DNA of 64,000 nt. Origin: Pseudoxanthomonas suwonensis (GTDB lineage Bacteria; Pseudomonadota; Gammaproteobacteria; Xanthomonadales; Xanthomonadaceae). The DNA lies in contig NZ_CP011144.1 in the NCBI RefSeq assembly GCF_000972865.1, forward strand, positions 3,593,118-3,657,117, read 5' to 3'. How positions within the stretch are numbered: the first letter of the stretch is position 1; every line of letters starts with the position of its first letter. Both the position numbers and the translations under genes were made by a program. Shown in pieces: positions 10,594-20,090 of the stretch. The notes beneath the pieces are model-generated. The model was not told the DNA's origin. It did not search any database and saw nothing but the letters and a program-made list of their open reading frames with translations.

Positions 10594-13197
10594 ATGCTGG
10601 AAGCCTACCGCCACCACGCCGCCGAACGCGCCGCCCTCGGCATCCCGCCGCTGCCGCTGAGCGCGCAGCAGACCGCCGAGGTCATCGAACTGCTGAAGGC
10701 TCCCCCGGCCGGCGAGGAACAGTTCCTGGTCGACCTGATCACGAACCGCGTGCCCGCGGGCGTGGACGACGCGGCCAAGGTCAAGGCCTCGTACCTGGCC
10801 GCGCTGGCCTTCGGCACCGAGGACAACCCGCTGATCAGCCGCGAGCGCGCCACCGAACTGCTGGGCACCATGCTCGGCGGCTACAACGTGCACCCGCTGA
10901 TCGAACTGCTGGACGACGCCGTGGTCGGCGCGATCGCCGCCGAGGGCCTGAAGAAGACCCTGCTGGTGTTCGACCAGTTCCACGACGTGGAGGAGAAGGC
11001 ACGCTCGGGCAATGCGCCCGGCAACGCCAATGCCCAGGCCGTGCTGCGCAGCTGGGCCGAGGCCGAGTGGTTCACCGGCCGTCCGGAAGTGCCGCAGAGC
11101 CTGACCATCACCGTGTTCAAGGTGCCCGGCGAGACCAACACCGACGACCTGTCGCCGGCCCCGGACGCCACCACCCGCCCCGACATCCCGCTGCACGCGC
11201 TGGCGATGCTGAAGAACAAGCGCGAAGGCGCGCCGTTCGTGCCGGAGGAAGACGGCAAGCGCGGCCCGGTCGCCGAGATCCTGAAGCTCAAGGACAAGGG
11301 CCACCTGGTCGCCTACGTCGGCGACGTGGTCGGTACCGGCTCTTCGCGCAAGTCCGCCACCAACTCGGTGCTTTGGTTCACCGGCGAGGACATCCCGTTC
11401 ATCCCGAACAAGCGCTTCGGCGGCGTCTGCCTGGGCAGCAAGATCGCCCCGATCTTCTACAACACCATGGAAGACGCCGGCGCGCTGCCGATCGAGCTGG
11501 ACGTGTCGCAGATGGAGCACGGCGACGTGGTCGAGCTGCGTCCGTACGAGGGCAAGGCGCTCAAGAACGGCGAGGTGATCGCACAGTTCCAGGTCAAGTC
11601 GGACGTGCTGTTCGACGAAGTGCGCGCCGGCGGCCGCATCCCGCTGATCATCGGCCGCGGCCTGACCGCCAAGGCGCGCGAGTCGCTGGGACTGCCGGCC
11701 TCGGACCTGTTCCGCCTGCCGCAGCAGCCGGCCGACAGCGGCAAGGGTTTCTCGCTGGCGCAGAAGATGGTCGGCCGCGCCTGCGGCCTGGCCGAAGGCC
11801 AGGGCGTGCGCCCGGGCACCTACTGCGAACCGAAGATGACCTCGGTCGGTTCGCAGGACACCACCGGCCCGATGACCCGCGACGAACTGAAGGACCTGGC
11901 CTGCCTGGGCTTCTCGGCCGACCTGGTGATGCAGTCGTTCTGCCACACCGCCGCCTATCCCAAGCCGGTGGACGTGAAGACCCACCACACCCTGCCGGAG
12001 TTCATCTCCACCCGCGGCGGCATCTCGCTGCGCCCGGGCGACGGCGTGATCCACAGCTGGCTCAACCGCATGCTGCTGCCCGACACCGTCGGCACCGGCG
12101 GCGACTCGCACACCCGCTTCCCGGTGGGCATCTCGTTCCCGGCCGGTTCGGGCCTGGTTGCCTTCGCCGCCGCGACGGGCGTGATGCCGCTGGACATGCC
12201 CGAGAGCGTGCTGGTCCGCTTCAAGGGCCAGATGCAGCCCGGCGTGACCCTGCGCGATCTGGTCAACGCGATCCCGCTGTACGCGATCAAGGCGGGCCTG
12301 CTGACCGTGGCCAAGCAGGGCAAGAAGAACATCTTCTCCGGCCGCATCCTCGAGATCGAAGGCCTGCCGCAGCTGAAGGTGGAGCAGGCGTTCGAGCTGT
12401 CCGACGCCTCGGCCGAGCGTTCGGCCGCCGGCTGCACCGTGCGCCTGGACAAGGAACCGATCATCGAATACCTCACCAGCAACATCACCCTGCTGAAGTG
12501 GATGATCGCCGAGGGCTACGCCGATCCGCGCTCGCTGGGCCGCCGGATCAAGAAGATGGAGGAGTGGCTGGCCGACCCGCAGCTGCTCGAGCCCGATGCC
12601 GACGCCGAGTACGCGGCGGTGATCGAGATCGACCTGGCCGACGTGCACGAGCCGATCGTGGCCTGCCCGAACGACCCGGACGACGTGAAGACCCTGTCCG
12701 ACGTGGCCGGCGCCACCATCGACGAGGTGTTCATCGGTTCGTGCATGACCAACATCGGCCACTTCCGCGCCGCGGCCAAGCTGCTGGAAGGCAAGCGCGA
12801 CATCCCGACCCGCCTGTGGGTCGCGCCGCCGACCAAGATGGACGCCAGCGAGCTGACCAAGGAAGGCCACTACGGCACCTTCGGCACCGCCGGCGCGCGC
12901 ATGGAGATGCCGGGCTGCTCGCTGTGCATGGGCAACCAGGCCCAGGTGCGCGAGGGCGCCACCGTGTTCTCGACCTCGACCCGCAACTTCCCCAACCGCC
13001 TGGGCCGCAACTCCAACGTGTACCTGGGTTCGGCGGAGCTGGCGGCGATCTGCTCGCGCCTGGGCCGGATCCCGAGCAAGGCCGAGTACATGGCCGACAT
13101 CGGCGTGATCAACGAGAAGGGCGCGGAGATCTACCGCTACATGAACTTCGACCAGATCCAGGAGTACCAGGACGTGGCGAACACCGTCGCGGCCTGA
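10594..13197 (+). CDS. acnB: Aconitate hydratase B
   Basis: The main bacterial aconitase (TCA cycle), 867 aa, typical for AcnB. The N-terminal HEAT-like domain begins [22 protein letters not shown]. The swivel domain with [14 protein letters not shown] precedes the catalytic domains, the order that separates AcnB from AcnA. Cluster cysteines occur in [11 protein letters not shown] and in [14 protein letters not shown]. The ribosome site CGGAGAAC precedes the start. A strong terminator follows. Having both acnA and acnB next to each other, separated by a toxin-antitoxin pair, is notable. Confidence 0.97.
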   Translation: MLEAYRHHAAERAALGIPPLPLSAQQTAEVIELLKAPPAGEEQFLVDLITNRVPAGVDDAAKVKASYLAALAFGTEDNPLISRERATELLGTMLGGYNVHPLIELLDDAVVGAIAAEGLKKTLLVFDQFHDVEEKARSGNAPGNANAQAVLRSWAEAEWFTGRPEVPQSLTITVFKVPGETNTDDLSPAPDATTRPDIPLHALAMLKNKREGAPFVPEEDGKRGPVAEILKLKDKGHLVAYVGDVVGTGSSRKSATNSVLWFTGEDIPFIPNKRFGGVCLGSKIAPIFYNTMEDAGALPIELDVSQMEHGDVVELRPYEGKALKNGEVIAQFQVKSDVLFDEVRAGGRIPLIIGRGLTAKARESLGLPASDLFRLPQQPADSGKGFSLAQKMVGRACGLAEGQGVRPGTYCEPKMTSVGSQDTTGPMTRDELKDLACLGFSADLVMQSFCHTAAYPKPVDVKTHHTLPEFISTRGGISLRPGDGVIHSWLNRMLLPDTVGTGGDSHTRFPVGISFPAGSGLVAFAAATGVMPLDMPESVLVRFKGQMQPGVTLRDLVNAIPLYAIKAGLLTVAKQGKKNIFSGRILEIEGLPQLKVEQAFELSDASAERSAAGCTVRLDKEPIIEYLTSNITLLKWMIAEGYADPRSLGRRIKKMEEWLADPQLLEPDADAEYAAVIEIDLADVHEPIVACPNDPDDVKTLSDVAGATIDEVFIGSCMTNIGHFRAAAKLLEGKRDIPTRLWVAPPTKMDASELTKEGHYGTFGTAGARMEMPGCSLCMGNQAQVREGATVFSTSTRNFPNRLGRNSNVYLGSAELAAICSRLGRIPSKAEYMADIGVINEKGAEIYRYMNFDQIQEYQDVANTVAA

Positions 13198-13217
13198 TCG
13201 GCGCCACGCGGCAACCA

Positions 13218-13249
13218 GGAAACGCCCGGCACCGCCGGGCGTTTCCGTT
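13218..13249 (+). terminator. Rho-independent terminator of acnB
   Basis: The hairpin GGAAACGCCCGGC-ACC-GCCGGGCGTTTCC lies 20 bp after the acnB stop. It is followed by GTTTCAG. The stem is perfect. Confidence 0.85.
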
Positions 13250-13271
13250 TCAGGGGCCGACGCGCTGCTCC

Positions 13272-13365
13272 TGTAGGAGCCCAGCTTGCTGGCGACCCGG
13301 GTGCTACGACCACGAGGGCATCGCCTGTGCCGAAGGGGTATCGCCGGGTGAACCTCGCTCTAACA
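13272..13365. repeat. A-family repeat A4 (degenerate right end)
   Basis: The left arm is CCAGCTTGCTGG. The right end is worn (CTCGCTCTAACA in place of GCTCCTACA). It is paired with A5 through a linker of about 24 nt. The gap 13198-13495 holds only the acnB terminator, A4 and A5. Confidence 0.75.
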
Positions 13366-13388
13366 ACAGCCGTGGTGCGATCGCTCCC

Positions 13389-13485
13389 TGTAGGAGCCGA
13401 CTTCAGTCGGCGACACGGGCGTCGGGAATACGAGGGAGTCGCCTGCGCCAGGGCGTCGTGTCGCCGGCTGAACCCGGCTCCTACA
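13389..13485. repeat. A-family repeat A5
   Basis: A complete unit from TGTAGGAGC to GGCTCCTACA, with left arm GACTTCAGTC and right arm CCGGCTGAACCCGG. It ends 10 bp from the stop of the convergent 1066-aa membrane protein gene. Confidence 0.85.
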
Positions 13486-13495
13486 AACAGCAGCG

Positions 13496-16400
13496 TCAGA
13501 GCCGCAGCACGCCGACCAGGTTCTGCAGCCACTCGCCCAGGTTCGGGGTCAACGTCGCGGCGAGCATCAGCAGCAACAGCAGCAGCTTGGTGCCCAGGAT
13601 CCGCAGCAGGTCCATCAGCGAGACGTGGTGCGCGTCCTTGGTGAACATCTGCCCTACCAGCGGCGCGCGCTCCAGCGAGATCGACAGCCACGCGCTCGCC
13701 ACGAAGGCCACGGTCATCAGGCCCAGCGCCACCGCGCTCTGCTCGAACTCCAGGGCGAACGGGAACACCTCCTGCATGGCCAGCAGCACCGCCGGCGCGG
13801 CGAATGCCGCCCACAGGCAGCTGCGCACGCAGGTCAGCCCGAACTTCATCTCGGCCACGGTCTGCGCGCGCCAGCACGGCAGGCGGTCGCGTGGGTCTGG
13901 CTGGTCGAGGGCGGCCTGCAGTTCGGCCGGGTCCACCGCCGGCCAGCGGTCGTCGCCGCGGTCCAGCGCCAGCCAGTCGTTGTCATGGAAGATCGCCGCC
14001 AGCGGCGAGCGTGGCGAGGTGCCGAGCCACTGCGGATTCGGCCAGTCCGCGGGCAGCGCCCCGTCGGGCAGCCGCTCGAGCACGTGGTCGCGCAGGTCGC
14101 GGCCCAGGCGGACCAGGCGTCCGTTCTGCAGCAGCGCCTGCGAGAGGAAGAACACGCCCAGGCCGAGCATGGCCAGCGCCAGGGCGCCGGGCATGCGCGC
14201 GCCGTCGACCGCGTCCGGCAGCCGGCTGCCCCAGTAGGCCAGCGGCGGGACCGCCGCGGCCGTCGCCAGCAGCAGCGAACTGAGGGTGTAGCGGCGGCCA
14301 AGGTAGCGCCCGGCGTCGAACGCGGCGGGTGCCTGCAGCAGATGGAACACGCAGCGCCGGTTCCAGGCCCGCAGGCGCGTCATCACCAGGCAGGCGAACC
14401 ACAGGTACAGGCCGAACATCGCCCACAGCATGAACCGGTCGCGGCCGTGGATCAGGTCGAGCGCACCGCGCATCGCGCCACGGAACTGCTCGGTCAGGAG
14501 CAGGTGTCCCCAGCGCGTGGCGAACAGCAGCAGCGTGGCCAGCGCGAGCAGCCCCAGCAGCGCGCAGGACAGTGCGCCGGTGCTGTGTCGACGGCGGCCG
14601 GGTGCCGGCAGCCTCGCCGCCTGTTCTTCGCGCCCTGACCCGCGCCGGCGCAGCATCCGGTCCAGGGCCCAGCCGGTCTCGCGCAGCGCGTAGCGGACCG
14701 GCGGCAGGACCGTGCGACCGGGCCGCGAGGACAGCAGCAGCCATCCGCTGGCGGCCAGGGCCAGGCCGCTGGCCGCCACCAGCAGCGGCAGCACCACGTT
14801 GAGCGACAGCACCCGGAAGTCGGCCGCGATCAGCGTGCTGCGCGGATGGGAGCGCCGTCGCTCGGTGGAATCCGCCGCGGCAGTGGCCTGTGGCGTTCCG
14901 TTCCCGCCGTCGGAGCGGACGTACGAATCGGGATCGATCCACTGGATGCCGGCCAGGGTCACCACGCTCAGCGGCGAGCGGCCGCGGCGTGGTTGCGCCG
15001 CCGCGGCGGATGCGTCGGCCTGCGCCGTGGCCGGCGCCGAGAGCAGTTCCTGGCTGGCGCGGAACAGGTTGGCCGCGTAGTCGGTCGGGAAGGCGAAGAT
15101 CCGGCGGCTGCCGGGCACGACCTCGCGCTCGCCGCCGCCTTGGCGCGGACGACACTCGGTCCGGTACTGGCGGCCGCCTTCGGCCACCTGCACGTAGCAG
15201 GCCTGCATCCGGCCGTTGGCGACCATCAGCGTGCCGCGGTTGGCACGCCGGTAGTCGGGGTGGGTGAGCAGGTGGTCGCCCTCCAGCACCACCGGGATGG
15301 CGCCGGGCACCGTCCTCCGCACGACGGCGAGCATGAACAGGCGGTCGCGCACGTCGGTCGCCACCACCATCACCGCCCGCGGCCGCACGTAGACGTTCAG
15401 CGTGTCCATCAGCTGCTGCAGGCTCAGTTCGTCCGAGCGCGTGCTCAGCTGCGGCTGGTACACCGGCGGCAGGTCCAGGCCGGTGCCGGCATCGCGCATG
15501 TCCAGCTCGAGGAAGCGCCGCGGCGTGAGCTGGGGATTCTTCGCCGTCTCGCGGTCCAGGTTCGCATGCTCGGCGCGGATGGCCGAGATGTTCTGCGGGA
15601 ACTGCAGGTAGGTCGGCTGCGACCGGTCGAGGCAGGCCGGGGCGGGCGCGCCCATGGCCTCGGCCGCCGCGCGCTCGCCGGCGAGCTGCTTCTCGGTCTC
15701 CTGGCTGCCCTGGCCGAAGGCCGACTCCTCGCTGAGCACCACCACATCGCCGGGGCAGATGCCATGCACCGTTTCCAGGTAGGCGAACAGGTGCGCCATC
15801 TGCTGCACCTGGTCCCACTGGGCGAAGGTGCGGTAGCCGATCGAATGGCGGCCGCCGGGATCGCGCTCGGCGATGTGGCGGTTGCTGGTCACCGTTGCCG
15901 ACGGGCTCATCAGGTCGAGGTGCAGCCCGGCCTGGCGCGCTACGGATGCGATCGAGGCCAGCGAGCCGGAGAAGGTCGGGCCAAGCACGCTGACCTGCGC
16001 CGGCGTGGCGGACGGGTCCGCGCCGGTGCGCGGCGCCATGCATCCGGCTTCGCCGTCGTCCCGGGCCGGGCGTTCGCCGCCGTCGTTGAGCGCGAGGGCC
16101 TGGCGCGTGGCACGGCAGAACGCCAGCCGCTGCACGCCGAAGGTGGGCGACTCGCCGACCAGGTAGAGCACGAAGTAGCGCGTGCGCGGGCCGACGTTGC
16201 CTTCCTCGCGCCAGGCGTCGTGGCGGAATACCAGCACGCCCGGCGTGCCGCGGTACGGGCGGGACGAAGGCTCGTCGGCTTTCGCGCCGGCCTCCGGCCA
16301 GGGCATTGCATGGCCCTGCAGGACGTAGCCGGCGAACTGGAAGCTGCGCACCAGGGTGGCGACCTCGATGTCGAACGAACGCGCCAGCCGCGATTCGACC

Positions 16401-16696
16401 GGGTCGGGCAGGGTGGCAACCGCCGCGCGCCACTCCGCGCCGCCTTGCGCGCTGACGCCGGGCAGGGGATCGAACACGTCGCGCACCGCGGCCGAATCGA
16501 CCAGCACGCCTTCGCCGCGGACGGCGGGATCCGGTTCGCTGCGGACCTCTGCGGCGGCGCCATTGTTGTGCAGCAGCGGCACCGCCACGGTCGTCGCGCC
16601 GGCAGGGGCGCCTGCGGCCAGCGCCAGGACCAGCAGCAGGCTGCTGCCGGCGATGCGCCGGATCCGTGAGGCCGCCCGGGTGATCCCTCGCTCCAT
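13496..16696 (-). CDS. Large membrane protein with periplasmic-binding-protein-like ectodomain, unknown function
   Basis: A 1066-aa protein. The start at 16696 (MERGITRAAS) has GAGGG at the right distance; a GTG 9 bp upstream is possible. A signal peptide ends near AGAPAGA. Residues of about 230-590 look like a type-1 periplasmic binding fold (LivJ/ANF-receptor-like): VSVLGPTFSGSLASIASVA, DLMSPSATVTSN, GYRTFAQWDQVQQMAHLF and VVVLSEESAFGQG follow that fold's ligand-site pattern. After about residue 630 come roughly eight hydrophobic segments, ending in KLLLLLLMLAATLTPNLGEWL. No kinase, cyclase or transporter motif was recognised. It is 41 bp downstream of the muramidase-protease-lipase gene and clearly co-transcribed, so it may be its partner, such as a sensor or membrane anchor; that is inference. 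Confidence 0.7.
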   Translation of the reverse strand: MERGITRAASRIRRIAGSSLLLVLALAAGAPAGATTVAVPLLHNNGAAAEVRSEPDPAVRGEGVLVDSAAVRDVFDPLPGVSAQGGAEWRAAVATLPDPVESRLARSFDIEVATLVRSFQFAGYVLQGHAMPWPEAGAKADEPSSRPYRGTPGVLVFRHDAWREEGNVGPRTRYFVLYLVGESPTFGVQRLAFCRATRQALALNDGGERPARDDGEAGCMAPRTGADPSATPAQVSVLGPTFSGSLASIASVARQAGLHLDLMSPSATVTSNRHIAERDPGGRHSIGYRTFAQWDQVQQMAHLFAYLETVHGICPGDVVVLSEESAFGQGSQETEKQLAGERAAAEAMGAPAPACLDRSQPTYLQFPQNISAIRAEHANLDRETAKNPQLTPRRFLELDMRDAGTGLDLPPVYQPQLSTRSDELSLQQLMDTLNVYVRPRAVMVVATDVRDRLFMLAVVRRTVPGAIPVVLEGDHLLTHPDYRRANRGTLMVANGRMQACYVQVAEGGRQYRTECRPRQGGGEREVVPGSRRIFAFPTDYAANLFRASQELLSAPATAQADASAAAAQPRRGRSPLSVVTLAGIQWIDPDSYVRSDGGNGTPQATAAADSTERRRSHPRSTLIAADFRVLSLNVVLPLLVAASGLALAASGWLLLSSRPGRTVLPPVRYALRETGWALDRMLRRRGSGREEQAARLPAPGRRRHSTGALSCALLGLLALATLLLFATRWGHLLLTEQFRGAMRGALDLIHGRDRFMLWAMFGLYLWFACLVMTRLRAWNRRCVFHLLQAPAAFDAGRYLGRRYTLSSLLLATAAAVPPLAYWGSRLPDAVDGARMPGALALAMLGLGVFFLSQALLQNGRLVRLGRDLRDHVLERLPDGALPADWPNPQWLGTSPRSPLAAIFHDNDWLALDRGDDRWPAVDPAELQAALDQPDPRDRLPCWRAQTVAEMKFGLTCVRSCLWAAFAAPAVLLAMQEVFPFALEFEQSAVALGLMTVAFVASAWLSISLERAPLVGQMFTKDAHHVSLMDLLRILGTKLLLLLLMLAATLTPNLGEWLQNLVGVLRL

Positions 16697-16737
16697 CGCT
16701 GCCACCCTCGTCGGGCGGCCCGGGCGGGAACTCCCGC

Positions 16738-19407
16738 TCAGGCCTTGTGGATCAGGTCGAACACCAGCCGCTGCAGCGCCTTGTCATCGTCGAGGCTGCC
16801 GTGGGTGGTGGCCTCGGTCGGCAGGGTGCCGCCGACGTCCAGGGTGGTGGCGCTGGGCAGGCGGACCAGCCCCGAATGCGGGCTGGCCACGGCCATCATC
16901 TGCGCGCCCCAGGCCATGGTCGCGCGCGCCGGCACCAGGTCGCGCTCCAGGCCCAGCAGCGGCGTTTCCTTCTTGTCCTCGAACGAGCGCGAGACCAGGT
17001 ACAGCAGCGAGTGGCCGTAGGGCTTGCAGGTCGGGTCGGCGCGTTCGGCCGCGTCGGTCAGGTGCGCCACCAGCAGCTTGGTGCCGGTCTTCAGCACCGC
17101 CTTGCCCAGGGTGCGGTCGAACTCGTCGATGCGCACCGCCGGCGCGATCAGGCTGACCGAGCGCAGGTCGAAGCCGGCGGCGATCGCGGCCGCGCCCAGG
17201 TGCGAGTGCAGGATGCCGCCGGCCGAGTGGCCGATCAGGTGCAGGCGCACCTTCGGCAGGCCGTACTCCTTGCCCTTGGCCTTGTACAGGTCGAACAGCT
17301 GGCGCACGCCGGAGGCGGGATTGCTGCTGATCCTGGCCGCGTTGTCCTTCATCTCGTTCCACAGCGGGCGGCCGAGCGGACGGGCGATGCCCTCCACGCG
17401 CTGGTTCCACCATTCCTTCCAGCGGTCCTTGACCTTCAGCCAGGCGCCGGCCGCGCGCTGGTCGTCGGGCGAGAGGCGGTCCTCGATCATGTTGCCGATG
17501 GTCTTGATCGCACCGGTCTCCCACATCAGGAACACCGGGAAGATCTTCTCGTCGTACAGCTTGGGCACCCACAGCCGCGCCGACTCGGCCGCCGCGTCCT
17601 CGTCGTTGAGGCCGCCGTGGGCGTAGATGGCGATGTCCACCGCCTGGTTGGCGCGCACTCCCCACTTGCGGCAGGCTTCCTTCAGATGGATGCGCAGCAG
17701 CGCGTCCACGTCCGACGGCTGGGTGCGGAACTGGCCGCGCTGGCTCAGGCGGCCGTTGTTTTCCATGTTGACGATGAACGGGCTGAGCTCGTGCGCGGCC
17801 AGGATCGGATTGCGGGAGACCACCGCGCGGGTGCCGCCGGTGTCGGTGCGCAGCGAGGTGGCGTCGGCGATCGCCTCGTGCTCGGCGGTGACCACGCCCA
17901 GCTGCGCGACCCAGCAGTCCATCGCGTTCTCCAGCCAGTCGCTGTAGCGCAGCACCGCCAGGCCGCCCTTGCCCCAGACCAGGCCCCAGGAGTTGTGGAC
18001 GATGAAACCGTCGCGGGTGTAGCCGACGATGGCGAAGGCATGGCCGCCGTCGGGGCTGCCGCTGCGGCGCCGGATCACCGGCAGGTCATCGGCGTTCTCC
18101 GGGCGCGGCACGGCTTCCTCGCGCAGCAAATCCTCCCAGCCGGCGTGGGTGAACGCGCTGGCGTACAGCGCGCCGACCTGGTCGATGGCCACGTGCATGT
18201 CGCGCAGCGAACGCGGGTCGATCCGGTAGTAGGCACCCAGCGGCCGCTTGATCGCATCGGTCCACCAGTCCTCGTTGGCCTTGGCCACCGGGTCGGGCAT
18301 CTCCATCTTCGGCCACAGCCGCGCGCTGCTGGCGCCGTGGCGCAGCCAGCCCTTCAGCGCGCCGCGCAGCGAGGAGCCGGTGTCGGCTTCTGGGCCGTCG
18401 TCGTCGTCGTTCTCGGCCCACTCGTCGTAGCGCCGGGCCATGCTGTAGAGCATGTGCGGTGAAATCGATTCGACGTGGCGGTCGGCGCGCACCAGCAGGT
18501 ACTCGATCACCACCGCCAGTGAATAGCCGGTACAGGCGCTGGTCAGGCCCTGGTCGAGCATCGGCCGCGCGTCCCGCGGGTAGCACACGTCCTTCGGCGC
18601 CGAGGACACCGGCGGCTGGTACTCCCAGTCGCGCAGATCGACACTGTCCGGGCGCACATTGAAGACGCGGGTGGTGCGCTTGCGCGGGGTGCCGGAGGCG
18701 GTGAGCTCGAGCATCTCCAGCGGCGCCAGTTCCGGCCGTCCCGGCGCGACCAGTGCGCGCACCGACGGCGGACGTGCCGCGCCGGCGGCGGCGCGCCCAC
18801 CGCGTGCCGGCGTGGCCGCGGCATGGCGCGCGTAGGCCGCGGCCATCTTCTCGTCGTAGCGGTTCTGCCGGTAGCCGGGCCCGTTGTAGAGGCTGGCGAA
18901 CTTGGCCCAGTCCTTGCGCCGCAGCGGCTGGATCAGCGGCGAGCCGGGGCGCGAGAGCAGGTTGGCGAAGGCCTCGAGCTGGCCGTCGGCACCGGCGGCC
19001 TGGCAGTCGACGAAGCGGCCGACGTTGTCGAAGCCGCACAGTGCGTAGTTGAAGCCCATGATCTGGAACGCACCCCAGCTGGCCGACTGCATCGCCGCGG
19101 CCGGGTCCAGCGCGGCGGCCTTGTCCAGCCGCTTCCATTCGCCGGCCAGCGAGCCGGAGTACTGGCGCCGGTCCCACTTCGGGTAGCTGATGTTGGGGTG
19201 GCCGGCGCTGTGGCGGCCGGCGGTGAGGCGGTGGAAGATGTGGCCTTCGAACAGGATCTTCGGCCGCCGGTCCGGCGCCGGCAGGAAGCCAGAGCCGCTG
19301 GATTCGACCTCGGCGATCGCCTTCAGGGCGGGCAGTTCGACCTGCAGCCGCGCGGCGAGCTGTGCCCACATCGCGTCGCTGACCGTGCGCTTGAGATCCG
19401 TGTCCAT
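16738..19407 (-). CDS. N-acetylmuramidase / papain-like protease / alpha-beta-hydrolase fusion
   Basis: An 889-aa three-enzyme protein with no signal peptide. Residues of about 10-195 resemble the DUF3380-type N-acetylmuramidase family (AIAEVESSGSG with E33/E35, LFEGHIFHRL, SWGAFQIMGFN). Residues of about 250-510 are a papain-like (C1) peptidase: C292 in QGLTSACTGYS with oxyanion Q286, H456 in GGHAFAIVGY and N472 in HNSWG. Residues of about 530-889 are an alpha/beta-hydrolase: an IYAHGG oxyanion loop (595-599) and the nucleophile elbow HLIGHSAGG with S728; H869 may complete the triad. All three active sites look intact. The start at 19407 has GGAG nine bases upstream; MEWNRM at 19422 is an alternative without a ribosome site. 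It is followed by the membrane protein gene 41 bp on. Such a combination suggests attack on wall, protein and lipid (an effector, lysis or defence enzyme), but the role is not known. Confidence 0.8.
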   Translation of the reverse strand: MDTDLKRTVSDAMWAQLAARLQVELPALKAIAEVESSGSGFLPAPDRRPKILFEGHIFHRLTAGRHSAGHPNISYPKWDRRQYSGSLAGEWKRLDKAAALDPAAAMQSASWGAFQIMGFNYALCGFDNVGRFVDCQAAGADGQLEAFANLLSRPGSPLIQPLRRKDWAKFASLYNGPGYRQNRYDEKMAAAYARHAAATPARGGRAAAGAARPPSVRALVAPGRPELAPLEMLELTASGTPRKRTTRVFNVRPDSVDLRDWEYQPPVSSAPKDVCYPRDARPMLDQGLTSACTGYSLAVVIEYLLVRADRHVESISPHMLYSMARRYDEWAENDDDDGPEADTGSSLRGALKGWLRHGASSARLWPKMEMPDPVAKANEDWWTDAIKRPLGAYYRIDPRSLRDMHVAIDQVGALYASAFTHAGWEDLLREEAVPRPENADDLPVIRRRSGSPDGGHAFAIVGYTRDGFIVHNSWGLVWGKGGLAVLRYSDWLENAMDCWVAQLGVVTAEHEAIADATSLRTDTGGTRAVVSRNPILAAHELSPFIVNMENNGRLSQRGQFRTQPSDVDALLRIHLKEACRKWGVRANQAVDIAIYAHGGLNDEDAAAESARLWVPKLYDEKIFPVFLMWETGAIKTIGNMIEDRLSPDDQRAAGAWLKVKDRWKEWWNQRVEGIARPLGRPLWNEMKDNAARISSNPASGVRQLFDLYKAKGKEYGLPKVRLHLIGHSAGGILHSHLGAAAIAAGFDLRSVSLIAPAVRIDEFDRTLGKAVLKTGTKLLVAHLTDAAERADPTCKPYGHSLLYLVSRSFEDKKETPLLGLERDLVPARATMAWGAQMMAVASPHSGLVRLPSATTLDVGGTLPTEATTHGSLDDDKALQRLVFDLIHKA

Positions 19408-19483
19408 GCGGTTCCACTCCATGCGGGTGACAACGGGGACAACGCAGGCCGGCCGTGACGCAGGCCACCGCCTGCTGAAGGAG

Positions 19484-20086
19484 TCAGCGCAGGTAGGTCG
19501 ACAACTCCTGCGGCAGGCGGATGTCCACCAGCCGCCAGCGCAGCCCCTGGCGCTGCAGCACGAACACGGTGGCGTGGCCGTTTTCATGCTCGACGGTGCC
19601 GGTGAAACGCGAGGTCGACTCGTAGCGCAGCCGCGCATGCTGCAGCGGGCGCGCCGGCTCGGTCGCCGCCCAGGTGTCGCCGCCGACGGTGCGGCCGCCG
19701 GCGCGCTGCCACAGCACGTGGCCCTGGAGAAGGCCGGCCACGCCCAGCGGCGTGGCCAGAGTGTCCACCGCCATGCCGGTGGCGCCGCCGGCCACCGCCA
19801 GCGCGGCGGCCCCGAACAGGTTGGCGGGAACCTCGTCTCCCACCGCGCGCACCAGGCGGTCGTCGAGCTGGGCCTTGAGGTTCACCCGCAGGCGCGGGAA
19901 GTCGACATGGCGCTTCAGCGCGGCGGCGTCGCGCTGGACGATCGCGCGCTCGATGCCGCGCACCGCCAACCAGGGGCCGGCCGCCACCCAGGCCAGCAGT
20001 GCCAGCATTACCAGCACGGTGGCGAGGGCGATCCAGCGCAGCGGGCGGGTGGGCGGTTTCCCGGTGGGCAGGGCGGGAGGAGCCAT
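19484..20086 (-). CDS. DUF2939 family membrane-anchored protein
   Basis: A 200-aa protein with one N-terminal membrane anchor (about residues 17-37, WIALATVLVMLALLAWVAAG). A periplasmic domain of the DUF2939 type follows (GIERAIVQRDAAALKRHVDFPRLRVNLKAQL). It ends in a strand-rich part (TVFVLQRQGLRWRLVDIRLP). The function of the family is unknown. Its start follows the DUF2461 stop by 4 bp, so it belongs to the kmo-sbcB run. It is 76 bp upstream of the three-enzyme fusion and could be an accessory to it or simply a neighbour. Confidence 0.7.
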   Translation of the reverse strand: MAPPALPTGKPPTRPLRWIALATVLVMLALLAWVAAGPWLAVRGIERAIVQRDAAALKRHVDFPRLRVNLKAQLDDRLVRAVGDEVPANLFGAAALAVAGGATGMAVDTLATPLGVAGLLQGHVLWQRAGGRTVGGDTWAATEPARPLQHARLRYESTSRFTGTVEHENGHATVFVLQRQGLRWRLVDIRLPQELSTYLR

Positions 20087-20090
20087 GGCG

